Of a DNA stretch of 64,000 nucleotides, positions 25,480 to 37,956 are shown piece by piece. Position numbers and translations under genes: made by a program. The notes beneath the pieces are model-generated. The model ran no database searches. It was not told where the DNA came from and saw nothing but the letters and a program-made list of their open reading frames with translations. How positions within the stretch are numbered: position 1 is the stretch's first letter; each line of letters opens with the position of its first letter. The stretch covers positions 1 to 64,000 of the forward strand of contig CAUVYP010001194.1 of assembly GCA_963556195.1 (NCBI GenBank), written 5' to 3'. Source of the DNA: Sepiola atlantica (lineage: Eukaryota > Mollusca > Cephalopoda > Sepiida > Sepiolidae).

Positions 25480-26409
25480 TTAGCGCGTTTTAAAGTTGAT
25501 ATCGCTTTTGTTTATAACTTCCACATTTATTCGAATTGTGCAACGAAACTTTGCAGACAGTCTCGAATAGGCCTTTTCTACTGAAGTACAAAGTTTCAGA
25601 AGTGCAGCTCTTGTACTGCCGGAGATATGTCGATACAAACTGAATACGCAAAACATCAACAAAATTTAGCGCGTTTTAAAGTTGATATCGCTTTTGTTTA
25701 TAATTTCCACATTTATTCGAATTGTGCAACGAAACTTTGCAGACAGTCGCGGAGACAAATTTACTACTGAAGTACCAAGGTTAAGAAGTGCAGCTCTTGT
25801 ACTGCCGGAGATATGTCGATACAAACTGAATACGCAAAACATCAACAAAATTTAGCGCGTTTTAAAGTTGATATCGCTTTTGTTTATAACTTCAACATTT
25901 ATTCGAATTGTGCAACGAAACTTTGCAGATAGTCTCGAATAGGCCTTTTCTACTGAAGTACAAAGTTTCAGAAGTGCAGCTCTTGTACTGCCGGAGATAT
26001 GTCGATACAAACTGAATACGCAAAAAACCAACAAAATTTAGCGCGTTTTAAAGTTGATATCGCTTTTGTTTATAACTTCCACATTTATTCGAATTGTGCA
26101 ACGAAACTTTGCAGACAGTCTCGAATAGGCCTCCTCTACTGTAGTACAAAGTTTCAGAAGTGCAGCTCTTGTACTGCCGGAGATATGTCGATACAAACTG
26201 AATACGCAAATTATCAACAAAATTTAGCGCGTTTTAATGTTGATATCGCTTTTGTTTATAACTTCCACATTTATTCGAATTGTGCAACGAAACTTTGCAG
26301 ACAGTCTCAAATAGGCCTTTTCTACTGAAGTACCAAGTTTCAGAAGTGCAGCTCTTGTACTGCCGGAGATATGTCGATACAAACTGAATACGCAAAACAT
26401 CAACAAAAT
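24550..26409. repeat. 5-mer HOR, two copies of 930 bp
   Basis: Copies are 24,550-25,479 and 25,480-26,409. Unit: type 2 with GTACAAAG; GACAAATT type 1; GCAGATAGTC with AAAAAACCAAC; CCTCCTCTACTG with AAATTATC; CTCAAATAGG. Small differences include ACTACTGAAG with GGTTAAGAAG in the second copy. Confidence 0.8.
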
Positions 26410-26781
26410 TTAGCGCGTTTTAAAGTTGATATCGCTTTTGTTTATAACTTCCACATTTATTCGAATTGTGCAACGAAACTTTGCAGACAGTCTCGAATAG
26501 GCCTCCTCTACTGGAGTACCAAGTTTCAGAAGTGCAGCTCTTGTACTGCCGGAGATATGTCGATACAAACTGAATACGCAAAACATCAACAAAATTTAGC
26601 GCGTTTTAAAGTTGATATCGCTTTTGTTTATAACTTCCACATTTATTCGAATTGTGCAACGAAACTTTGCAGACAGGCGCGGAGACACATTGTCTACTGA
26701 AGTACCAAGTTTCAGAAGTGCAGCTCTTGTACTGCCGGAGATATGTCGATACAAACTGAATACGCAAAACATCAACAAAAT
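25480..26781. repeat. 7-monomer block, copy 1 (recurs at 30,145)
   Basis: The 5-mer order extended by CCTCCTCTACTGGAG and GACAGGCGCGG monomers. The distance to its partner is 4,665 bp, which is 25 monomers plus the 15-bp duplication that lies between them. Confidence 0.75.
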
Positions 26782-28083
26782 TTAGCGCGTTTTAAAGTTG
26801 ATATCGCTTTTGTTTATAACTTCCACATTTATTCGAATTGTGCAACGAAACTTTGCAGACAGTCTCGAATAGGCCTCCTCTACTGGAGTACCAAGTTTCA
26901 GAAGTGCAGCTCTTGTACTGCCGGAGATATGTCGATACAAACTGAATACGCAAAACATCAACAAAATTTAGCGCGTTTTAAAGTTGATATCGCTTTTGTT
27001 TATAACTTTCACATTTATTCGAATTGTGCCACGAAACTTTGCAGACAGGCGCGGAGACACATTTTCTACTGAAGTACCAAGTTTCAGAAGTGCAGCTCTT
27101 GTACTGCCGGAGATATGTCGATACAAACTGAATACGCAAAACATCAACAAAATTTAGCGCGTTTTAAAGTTGATATCGCTTTTGTTTATAACTTCCACAT
27201 TTATTCGAATTGTGCAACGAAACTTTGCAGACAGTCTCGAATAGGCCTCCTCTACTGAAGTACCAAGTTTCAGAAGTGCAGCTCTTGTACTGCCGGAGAT
27301 ATGTCGATACAAACTGAATACGCAAAACATCAACAAAATTTAGCGCGTTTTAAAGTTGATATCGCTTTTGTTTATAACTTCCACATTTATTCGAATTGTG
27401 CAACGAAACTTTGCAGACAGTCTCGAATAAGCCTCTACCACTGAGGTACCAAGTTTCAGAAGTGCAGCTCTTGTACTGCCGGAGATATGTCGATACAAAC
27501 TGAATACGCAAAACATCAACAAAATTTAGCGCGTTTTAAAGTTGATATCGCTTTTGTTTATAACTTCCACATTTATTCGAATTGTGCAACGAAACTTTGC
27601 AGACAGTCGCGAAGACACATTTTCTACTGAAGTACCAAGTTTCAGAAGTGCAGCTCTTGTACTGCCGGAGATATGTCGATACAAACTGAATACGCAAAAC
27701 ATCAACAAAATTTCGCGCGTTTTAAAGTTGATATCGCTTTTGTTTATAACTTCCAAATTTATTCGAATTGTGCAACGAAACTTTGCAGACAGTCGCGGAG
27801 ACACATTTTCTACTGAAGTACAAGGTTTCAGAAGTGCAGCTCTTGTACTGCCGGAGATATGTCGATACAAACTGAATACGCAAAACATCAACAAAATTTA
27901 GCGCGTTTTAAAGTTGATATCGCTTTTGTTTATAACTTCCACATTTATTCGAATTGTGCAACGAAACTTTGCAGACAGTCGCGGAGACACATGTTCTACT
28001 GAGGTACCAAGTTTCAGAAGTGCAGCTCTTGTACTGCCGGAGATATGTCGATACAAACTGAATACGCAAAACATCAACAAAAT
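26782..28083. repeat. Seven monomers between recurrent blocks
   Basis: A second CCTCCTCTACTGGAG plus GACAGGCGCGG pair (26,782-27,153) duplicates the pair before it. Then come CCTCCTCTACTGAAG, AAGCCTCTACCACTG, GCGAAGACAC, CTTCCAAATTT type 1 and a type 1 with GAGGTACC. The run from CCTCCTC to GAGGTACC is the order later amplified at 43,909-44,838 and 45,583-46,512. Confidence 0.65.
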
Positions 28084-29958
28084 TTAGCGCGTTTTAAAGT
28101 TGATATCGCTTTTGTTTATAACTTCCCCATTTATTCGAATTGTGCAACGAAACTTTGCAGACAATCGCGGAGACACATTTTCTACTGAAGTACCAAGGTT
28201 AAGAAGTGCAGCTCTTGTACTGCCGGAGATATGTCGATACAAACTGAATACGCAAAACATCAACAAAATTTAGCGCGTTTTAAAGTTGATATCGCTTTTG
28301 TTTATAACTTCCACATTTATTCGAATTGTGCAACGAAACTTTGCAGACAGTCGCGGAGACACATGTTCTACTGAAGTACCAAGTTTCAGAAGTGCAGCTC
28401 TTGTACTGCCGGAGATATGTCGATACAAACTGAATACGCAAAACATCAACAAAATTTAGCGCGTTTTAAAGTTGATATCGCTTTTGTTTATAACTTCCAC
28501 ATTTATTCGAATTGTGCAACGAAACTTTGCAGACAGTCGCGAAGACACATGTTCTACTGAAGTACCAAGTTTCAGAAGTGCAGCTGTTGTACTGCCGGAT
28601 ATATGACGATACAAACTGAATACGCAAAACATCAACAAAATTTAGCGCGTTTTAAAGTTGATATCGCTTTTGTTTATAACTTCCACATGTATTCGAATTG
28701 TGCAACGAAACTTTGCAGACAGTCGCGGAGACACATGTTCTACTGAGGTACCAAGTTTCAGAAGTGCAGCTCTTGTACTGCCGGAGATATGTCGATACAA
28801 ACTGAATACGCAAAACATCAACAAAATTTAGCGCGTTTTAATGTTGATATCGCTTTTGTTTATAACTTCCACATGTATTCGAATTTTGCAACGAAACTTT
28901 GCAGACAGTCGCGGAGACACATGTTCTACTGAAGTACCAAGTTTCAGAAGTGCAGCTCTTGTACTTCCGGAGATATGTCGATACAAACTGAATACGCAAA
29001 ACATCAACAAAATTTAGCGCGTTTTAAAGTTGATATCGCTTTTGTTTATAACTTCCACATTTATTCGAATTGTGCAACGAAACTTTGCAGACAGTCTCGA
29101 ATAGGCCTTTTCTACTGAAGTACCAAGTTTCAGAAGTGCAGCTCTTGTACTGCCGGAGATATGTCGATACAAACTGAATACGCAAAACATCAACAAAATT
29201 TAGCGCGTTTTAAAGTTGATATCGCTTTTGTTTATATCGCTTTTGTTTATAACTTCCACATTTATTCGAATTGTGCAACGAAACTTTGCAGACAGTCGCG
29301 GAGACAAATTTTCTACTGAAGTACCAAGGTTCAGAAGTGCAGCTCTTGTACTGCCGGAGATATGTCGATACAAACTGAATACGCAAAACATCAACAAAAT
29401 TTAGCGCGTTTTAAAGTTGATATCGCTTTTGTTTATAACTTCCACATTTATTCGAATTGTGCAACGAAACTTTGCAGATAGTCTCGAATAGGCCTTTTCT
29501 ACTGAAGTACAAAGTTTCAGAAGTGCAGCTCTTGTACTGCCGGAGATATGTCGATACAAACTGAATACGCAAAAAACCAACAAAATTTAGCGCGTTTTAA
29601 AGTTGATATCGCTTTTGTTTATAACTTCCACATTTATTCGAATTGTGCAACGAAACTTTGCAGACAGTCTCGAATAGGCCTCCTCTACTGAAGTACAAAG
29701 TTTCAGAAGTGCAGCTCTTGTACTGCCGGAGATATGTCGATACAAACTGAATACGCAAATTATCAACAAAATTTAGCGCGTTTTAATGTTGATATCGCTT
29801 TTGTTTATAACTTCCACATTTATTCGAATTGTGCAACGAAACTTTGCAGACAGTCTCAAATAGGCCTTTTCTACTGAAGTACCAAGTTTCAGAAGTGCAG
29901 CTCTTGTACTGCCGGAGATATGTCGATACAAACTGAATACGCAAAACATCAACAAAAT
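28084..29958. repeat. 10-monomer block, copy 2 (of a 24-monomer period)
   Basis: Partner of 23,620-25,479 with the same order. It differs by scattered bases (GGTTAAGAAG, GATATATGACG, GAATTTTGC) and by the 15-bp tandem duplication at 29,221-29,250. It is more diverged than the 16-mer and 17-mer duplications, so probably an older event. Confidence 0.8.
29221..29250. repeat. 15-bp microduplication inside one monomer
   Basis: ATCGCTTTTGTTTAT occurs twice back to back, making this monomer 201 bp long. It is the only length change above 2 bp in about 344 copies and is not shared with the sister block at 24,736, so it arose after the 24-monomer duplication. Replication slippage is the simplest cause. 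Confidence 0.95.
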
Positions 29959-30144
29959 TTAGCGCGTTTTAAAGTTGATATCGCTTTTGTTTATAACTTC
30001 CACATTTATTCGAATTGTGCAACGAAACTTTGCAGACAGTCTCGAATAGGCCTCCTCTACTGGAGTACCAAGTTTCAGAAGTGCAGCTCTTGTACTGCCG
30101 GAGATATGTCGATACAAACTGAATACGCAAAACATCAACAAAAT

Positions 30145-31446
30145 TTAGCGCGTTTTAAAGTTGATATCGCTTTTGTTTATAACTTCCACATTTATTCTAA
30201 TTGTGCAACGAAACTTTGCAGACAGTCTCGAATAGGCCTTTTCTACTGAAGTACAAAGTTTCAGAAGTGCAGCTCTTGTACTGCCGGAGATATGTCGATA
30301 CAAACTGAATACGCAAAACATCAACAAAATTTAGCGCGTTTTAAAGTTGATATCGCTTTTGTTTATAATTTCCACATTTATTCGAATTGTGCAACGAAAC
30401 TTTGCAGACAGTCGCGGAGACAAATTTACTACTGAAGTACCAAGGTTCAGAAGTGCAGCTCTTGTACTGCCGGAGATATGTCGATACAAACTGAATACGC
30501 AAAACATCAACAAAATTTAGCGCGTTTTAAAGTTGATATCGCTTTTGTTTATAACTTCAACATTTATTCGAATTGTGCAACGAAACTTTGCAGATAGTCT
30601 CGAATAGGCCTTTTCTACTGAAGTACAAAGTTTCAGAAGTGCAGCTCTTGTACTGCCGGAGATATGTCGATACAAACTGAATACGCAAAAAACCAACAAA
30701 ATTTAGCGCGTTTTAAAGTTGATATCGCTTTTGTTTATAACTTCCACATTTATTCGAATTGTGCAACGAAACTTTGCAGACAGTCTCGAATAGGCCTCCT
30801 CTACTGAAGTACAAAGTTTCAGAAGTGCAGCTCTTGTACTGCCGGAGATATGTCGATACAAACTGAATACGCAAATTATCAACAAAATTTAGCGCGTTTT
30901 AATGTTGATATCGCTTTTGTTTATAACTTCCACATTTATTCGAATTGTGCAACGAAACTTTGCAGACAGTCTCAAATAGGCCTTTTCTACTGAAGTACCA
31001 AGTTTCAGAAGTGCAGCTCTTGTACTGCCGGAGATATGTCGATACAAACTGAATACGCAAAACATCAACAAAATTTAGCGCGTTTTAAAGTTGATATCGC
31101 TTTTGTTTATAACTTCCACATTTATTCGAATTGTGCAACGAAACTTTGCAGACAGTCTCGAATAGGCCTCCTCTACTGGAGTACCAAGTTTCAGAAGTGC
31201 AGCTCTTGTACTGCCGGAGATATGTCGATACAAACTGAATACGCAAAACATCAACAAAATTTAGCGCGTTTTAAAGTTGATATCGCTTTTGTTTATAACT
31301 TTCACATTTATTCGAATTGTGCCACGAAACTTTGCAGACAGGCGCGGAGACACATTGTCTACTGAAGTACCAAGTTTCAGAAGTGCAGCTCTTGTACTGC
31401 CGGAGATATGTCGATACAAACTGAATACGCAAAACATCAACAAAAT
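30145..31446. repeat. 7-monomer block, copy 2
   Basis: Partner of 25,480-26,781 with the same seven-step order, including the GGAGACAAATTTACTACTG monomer. It ends with the cassette at 30,703-31,446. Confidence 0.75.
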
Positions 31447-34400
31447 TTAGCGCGTTTTAAAGTTGATATCGCTTTTGTTTATAACTTCCACATTTATTCG
31501 AATTGTGCAACGAAACTTTGCAGACAGTCTCGAATAGGCCTTTTCCACTGAAGCACCAAGTTTCAGAAGTGCAGCTCTTGTACTGCTGGAGATATGTCGA
31601 TACAAACTGAATACGCAAAACATCAACAAAATTCAGCGCGTTTTAAAGTTGATATCGCTTTTGTTTATAACTTCCCCATTTATTCGAATTGTGCAACGAA
31701 ACTTTGCAGACAGTCGCGGAGACACATTTTCTACTTAAGTACCAAGGTTCAGAAGTGCAGCTCTTGTACTGCCGGAGATATGTCGATACAAACTGAATAC
31801 GCAAAACATCAACAAAATTTAGCGCGTTTTAAAGTTGATATCGCTTTTGTTTATAACTTCAACATTTATTCGAATTGTGCAACGAAACTTTGCAGACAGT
31901 CGCGGAGACACATGTTCTACTGAAGTACCAAGTTTCAGAAGTGCAGCTCTTGTACTGCTGGAGATATGTCGATACAAACTGAATACGCAAAACATCAACA
32001 AAATTTAGCGCGTTTTAAAGTTGATATCGCTTTTGTTTATAACTACCACATGTATTCGAATTGTGAAACGAAACTTTGCAGACAGTCGCGGAGACACATG
32101 TTCTACTGAAGTACCAAGTTTCAGAAGTGCAGCTCTTGTACTGCCGGAGATATGTCGATACAAACTGAATACGCAAAACATCAACAAAATTTAGCGCGTT
32201 TTAAAGTTGATATCGCTTTTGTTTATAACTTCCACATTTATTCGAATTGTGCAACGAAACTTTGCAGACAGTCTCGAATAGGCCTTTTCTACTGAAGTAC
32301 CAAGTTTCAGACGTGCAGCTCTTGTACTGCCGGAGATATGTCGATACAAACTGAATACGCAAAACATCAACAAAATTTAGCGCGTTTTAAAGTTGATATC
32401 GCTTTTGTTTATAACTTCCACATTTATTCGAATTGTGCAACGAAACTTTGCAGACAGTCGCGAAGACAAATTTTCTACTGAAGTACCAAGTTTCAGAAGT
32501 GCAGCTCTTGTACTGCCGGAGATATGTCGATACAAACTGAATACGCAAAACATCAACAAGATTTCGCGCGTTTTAAAGTTGATATCGCTTTTGTTTATAA
32601 CTTCCACATTTATTCGAATTGTGCAACGAAACTTTGCAGATAGTCTCGAATAGGCCTTTTCTACTGAAGTACAAAGTTTCAGAAGTGCAGCTCTTGTACT
32701 GCCGGAGATATGTCGATACAAACTGAATACGCAAAAAACCAACAAAATTTAGCGCGTTTTAAAGTTGATATCGCTTTTGTTTATAACTTCCACATTTATT
32801 CGAATTGTGCAACGAAACTTTGCAGACAGTCTCGAATAGGCCTCCTCTACTGAAGTACAAAGTTTCAGAAGTGCAGCTCTTGTACTGCCGGAGATATGTC
32901 GATACAAACTGAATACGCAAATTATCAACAAAATTTAGCGCGTTTTAATGTTGATATCGCTTTTGTTTATAACTTCCACATTTATTCGAATTGTGCAACG
33001 AAACTTTGCAGACAGTCTCAAATAGGCCTTTTCTACTGAAGTACCAAGTTTCAGAAGTGCAGCTCTTGTACTGCCGGAGATATGTCGATACAAACTGAAT
33101 ACGCAAAACATCAACAAAATTTAGCGCGTTTTAAAGTTGATATCGCTTTTGTTTATAACTTCCACATTTATTCGAATTGTGCAACGAAACTTTGCAGACA
33201 GTCTCGAATAGGCCTCCTCTACTGGAGTACCAAGTTTCAGAAGTGCAGCTCTTGTACTGCCGGAGATATGTCGATACAAACTGAATACGCAAAACATCAA
33301 CAAAATTTAGCGCGTTTTAAAGTTGATATCGCTTTTGTTTATAACTTTCACATTTATTCGAATTGTGCCACGAAACTTTGCAGACAGGCGCGGAGACACA
33401 TTGTCTACTGAAGTACCAAGTTTCAGAAGTGCAGCTCTCGTACTGCCGGAGATATGTCGATACAAACTGAATACGCAAAACATCAACAAAATTTAGCGCG
33501 TTTTAAAGTTGATATCGCTTTTGTTTATAACTTCCACATTTATTCGAATTGTGCAACGAAACTTTGCAGACAGTCTCGAATAGGCCTTTTCTACTGAAGT
33601 ACCAAGTTTCAGACGTGCAGCTCTTGTACTGCCGGAGATATGTCGATACAAACTGAATACGCAAAACATCAACAAAATTTAGCGCGTTTTAAAGTTGATA
33701 TCGCTTTTGTTTATAACTTCCACATTTATTCGAATTGTGCAACGAAACTTTGCAGACAGTCGCGAAGACAAATTCTCTACTGAAGTACCAAATTTCAGAA
33801 GTGCAGCTCTTGTACTGCCGGAGATATGTCGATACAAACTGAATACGCAAAACATCAACAAGATTTCGCGCGTTTTAAAGTTGATATCGCTTTTGTTTAT
33901 AACTTCCACATTTATTCGAATTGTGCAACGAAACTTTGCAGACAGTCGCGGAGACATATTTTCTACTGAAGTACCAAGTGTCAGAAGTGCAGCTCTTGTA
34001 CTGCCGGAGATATGTCGATACAAACTGAATACGCAAAACATCAACAAAATTTAGCGCGTTTTAAAGTTGATATTGCTTTTGTTTATAACTTCCACATTTA
34101 TTCGAATTGTGCAACGAAACTTTGCAGAAAGTCGCGGAGACACATTTTCTACTGAAGTACCAAGTTTCAGAAGTGCAGCTCTTGTACTGCGTGAGATATG
34201 TCGATACAAACTGAATACGCAAAACATCAACAATATTTAGCGCGTTTTAAAGTTGATATCGCTTTTGTTTATAACTTCCACATTTATTCGAATTGTGCAA
34301 CGAAACTTTGCAGACAGTCTCGAATAGGCCTCCTCTACTGAAGTACCAAGTTTCAGAAGTGCAGCTCTTGTACTGCCGGAGATATGTCGATACAAACTGA

Positions 34401-34794
34401 ATACGCAAAACATCAACAAAATTTAGCGCGTTTTAAAGTTGATATCGCTTTTGTTTATAACTTCCACATTTATTCGAATTGTGCAACGAAACTTTGCAGA
34501 CAGTCTCGAATAAGCCTCTACCACTGAAGTACCAAGTTTCAGAAGTGCAGCTCTTGTACTGCCGGAGATATGTCGATACAAACTGAATACGCAAAACATC
34601 AACAAAATTTAGCGCGTTTTAAAGTTGATATCGCTTTTGTTTATAACTTCCACATTTATTCGAATTGTGCAACGAAACTTTGCAGACAGTCGCGGAGACA
34701 CATGTTCTACTGAGGTACCAAGTTTCAGAAGTGCAGCTCTTGTACTGCCGGAGATATGTCGATACAAACTGAATACGCAAAACATCAACAAAAT
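31447..34794. repeat. 18 monomers of recombined domain II types
   Basis: Begins AAGCACCAAG with CTGCTGGAG and AAAATTCAGCG, then CTTCCCC, then CTTCAACATTT, then AACTACCACATG with GTGAAACG. This series is seen again in each 17-mer copy. It also holds a cassette (32,749-33,492) and the first GATATTGC/GCAGAAAGTC monomer (34,051). The segment looks like the source material from which the 17-mer was assembled. Confidence 0.6.
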
Positions 34795-37700
34795 TTAGCG
34801 CGTTTTAAAGTTGATATCGCTTTTGTTTATAACTTCCACATTTATTCGAATTGTGCAACGAAACTTTGCAGACAGTCGCGGAGACACATGTTCTACTGAT
34901 GTACCACGTTTCAGAAGTGCAGCTCTTGTACTGCCGGAGATATGTTGATACAAACTGAATACGCAAAAAATCAACAAAATTTAGCGCGTTTTAAAGTTGA
35001 TATCGCTTTTGTTTATAACTTCCACATTTATTCGAATTGTGCAACGAAACTTTGCAGACAGTCTCAAATAGGCCTTTTCTACTGAAGTACCAAGTTTCAG
35101 ACGTGCAGCTCTTGTACTGCCGGAGATATGTCGATACAAACTGAATACGCAAAACATCAACAAAATTTAGCGCGTTTTAAAGTTGATATCGCTTTTGTTT
35201 ATAACTTCCACATTTATTCGAATTGTGCAACGAAACTTTGCAGACAGTCTCGAATAGGCCTTTTCTACTGAAGTACAAAGTTTCAGAAGTGCAGCTCTTG
35301 TACTGCCGGAGATATGTCGATACAAACTGAATACGCAAAACATCAACAAAATTTAGCGCGTTTTACTGTTAATATCGCTTTTGTTTATAACTTCCACATT
35401 TATTCGAATTGTGCAACGAAACTTTGCAGACAGTCTCGAATAGGCCTCCTCTACTGAAGCACAAAGTTTCAGAAGTGCAGCTCTTGTACTGCCGGAGATA
35501 TGTCGATACAAACTGAATACGCAAATTATCAACAAAATTTAGCGCGTTTTAATGTTGATATCGCTTTTGTTTATAACTTCCACATTTATTCGAATTGTGC
35601 AACGAAACTTTGCAGACAGTCTCAAATAGGCCTTTTCTACTGAAGTACCAAGTTTCAGAAGTGCAGCTCTTGTACTGCCGGAGATATGTCGATACAAACT
35701 GAATACGCAAAACATCAACAAAATTTAGCGCGTTTTAAAGTTGATATCGCTTTTGTTTATAACTTCCACATTTATTCGAATTGTGCAACGAAACTTTGCA
35801 GACAGTCTCGAATAGGCCTCCTCTACTGGAGTACCAAGTTTCAGAAGTGCAGCTCTTGTACTGCCGGAGATATGTCGATACAAACTGAATACGCAAAACA
35901 TCAACAAAATTTAGCGCGTTTTAAAGTTGATATCGCTTTTGTTTATAACTTTCACATTTATTCGAATTGTGCCACGAAACTTTGCAGACAGGCGCGGAGA
36001 CACATTGTCTACTGAAGTACCAAGTTTCAGAAGTGCAGCTTTTGTACTGCCGGAGATATGTCGATACAAACTGAATACGCAAAACATCAACAAAATTTAG
36101 CGCGTTTTAAAGTTGATATCGCTTTTGTTTATAACTTCCACATTTATTCGAATTGTGCAACGAAACTTTGCAGACAGTCTCGAATAGGCCTTTTCTACTG
36201 AAGCACCAAGTTTCAGAAGTGCAGCTCTTGTACTGCTGGAGATATGTCGATACAAACTGAATACGCAAAACATCAACAAAATCCAGCGCGTTTTAAAGTT
36301 GATATCGCTTTTGTTTATAACTTCCCCATTTATTCGAATTGTGCAACGAAACTTTGCAGACAGTCGCGGAGACACATTTTCTACTGAAGTACCAAGGTTC
36401 AGAAGTGCAGCTCTTGTACTGCCGGAGATATGTCGATACAAACTGAATACGCAAAACATCAACAAAATTTAGCGCGTTTTAAAGTTGATATCGCTTTTGT
36501 TTATAACTTCAACATTTATTCGAATTGTGCAACGAAACTTTGCAGACAGTCGCGGAGACACATTTTCTACTGAAGTACCAAGTTTCAGAAGTGCAGCTCT
36601 TGTACTGCCGGAGATATGTCGATACAAACTGAATACGCAAAACATCAACAAAATTTAGCGCGTTTTAAAGTTGATATCGCTTTTGTTTATAACTACCACA
36701 TGTATTCGAATTGTGAAACGAAACTTTGCAGACAGTCGCGGAGACACATGTTCTACTGAAGTACTAAGTTTCAGAAGTGCAGCTCTTGTACTGCCGGAGA
36801 TATGTCGATACAAACTGAATACGCAAAACATCAACAAAATTTAGCGCGTTTTAAAGTTGATATCGCTTTTGTTTATAACTTCCACATTTATTCGAATTGT
36901 GCAACGAAACTTTGCAGACAGTCTCGAATAGGCCTTTTCTACTGAAGTACCAAGTTTCAGACGTGCAGCTCTTGTACTGCCGGAGATATGTCGATACAAA
37001 CTGAATACGCAAAACATCAACAAAATTTAGCGCGTTTTAAAGTTGATATCGCTTTTTTTTATAACTTCCACATTTATTCGAATTGTGCAACGAAACTTTG
37101 CAGACAGTCGCGAAGACACATGTTCTACTGAAGTACCAAGTTTCAGAAGTGCAGCTCTTGTACTGCCGGAGATATGTCGATACAAACTGAATACGCAAAA
37201 CATCAACAAGATTTCGCGCGTTTTAAAGTTGATATCGCTTTTGTTTATAACTTCCACATTTATTCGAATTGTGCAACGAAACTTTGCAGACAGTCGCGGT
37301 GACACATTTTCTACTGAAGTACCAAGTTTCAGAAGTGCAGCTCTTGTACTGCCGGAGATATGTCGATACAAACTGAATACGCAAAACATCAACAAAATTT
37401 AGCGCGTTTTAAAGTTGATATTGCTTTTGTTTATAACTTCCACATTTATTCGAATTGTGCAACGAAACTTTGCAGAAAGTCGCGGAGACACATTTTCTAC
37501 TGAAGTACCAAGTTTCAGAAGTGCAGCTCTTGTACTGCGTGAGATATGTCGATACAAACTGAATACGCAAAACATCAACAAAATTTAGCGCGTTTTAAAG
37601 TTGATATCGCTTTTGTTTATAACTTCCACATTTATTCGAATTGTGCAACGAAACTTTGCAGACAGTCTCGAATAGGCCTCCTCTACTGAAGTACCAAGTT

Positions 37701-37956
37701 TCAGAAGTGCAGCTCTTGTACTGCCGGAGATATGTCGATACAAACTGAATACGCAAAACATCAACAAAATTTAGCGCGTTTTAAAGTTGATATCGCTTTT
37801 GTTTATAACTTCCACATTTATTCGAATTGTGCAACGAAACTTTGCAGACAGTCTCGAATAGGCCTTTTCTACTGAAGTACCAAGTTTCAGACGTGCAGCT
37901 CTTGTACTGCCGGAGATATGTCGATACAAACTGAATACGCAAAACATCAACAAAAT
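34795..37956. repeat. 17-mer HOR, copy 1 (3,162 bp)
   Basis: Seventeen monomers starting with CTGATGTACCACG plus GATATGTTGATAC. They include the four-monomer cassette (35,353-36,096), the AAAATCCAGCG junction, AACTACCACATG, CTTTTTTTTATAAC, CGGTGACAC and GCAGAAAGTC monomers. The next 3,162 bp repeats every one of these marks in order. Confidence 0.92.
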
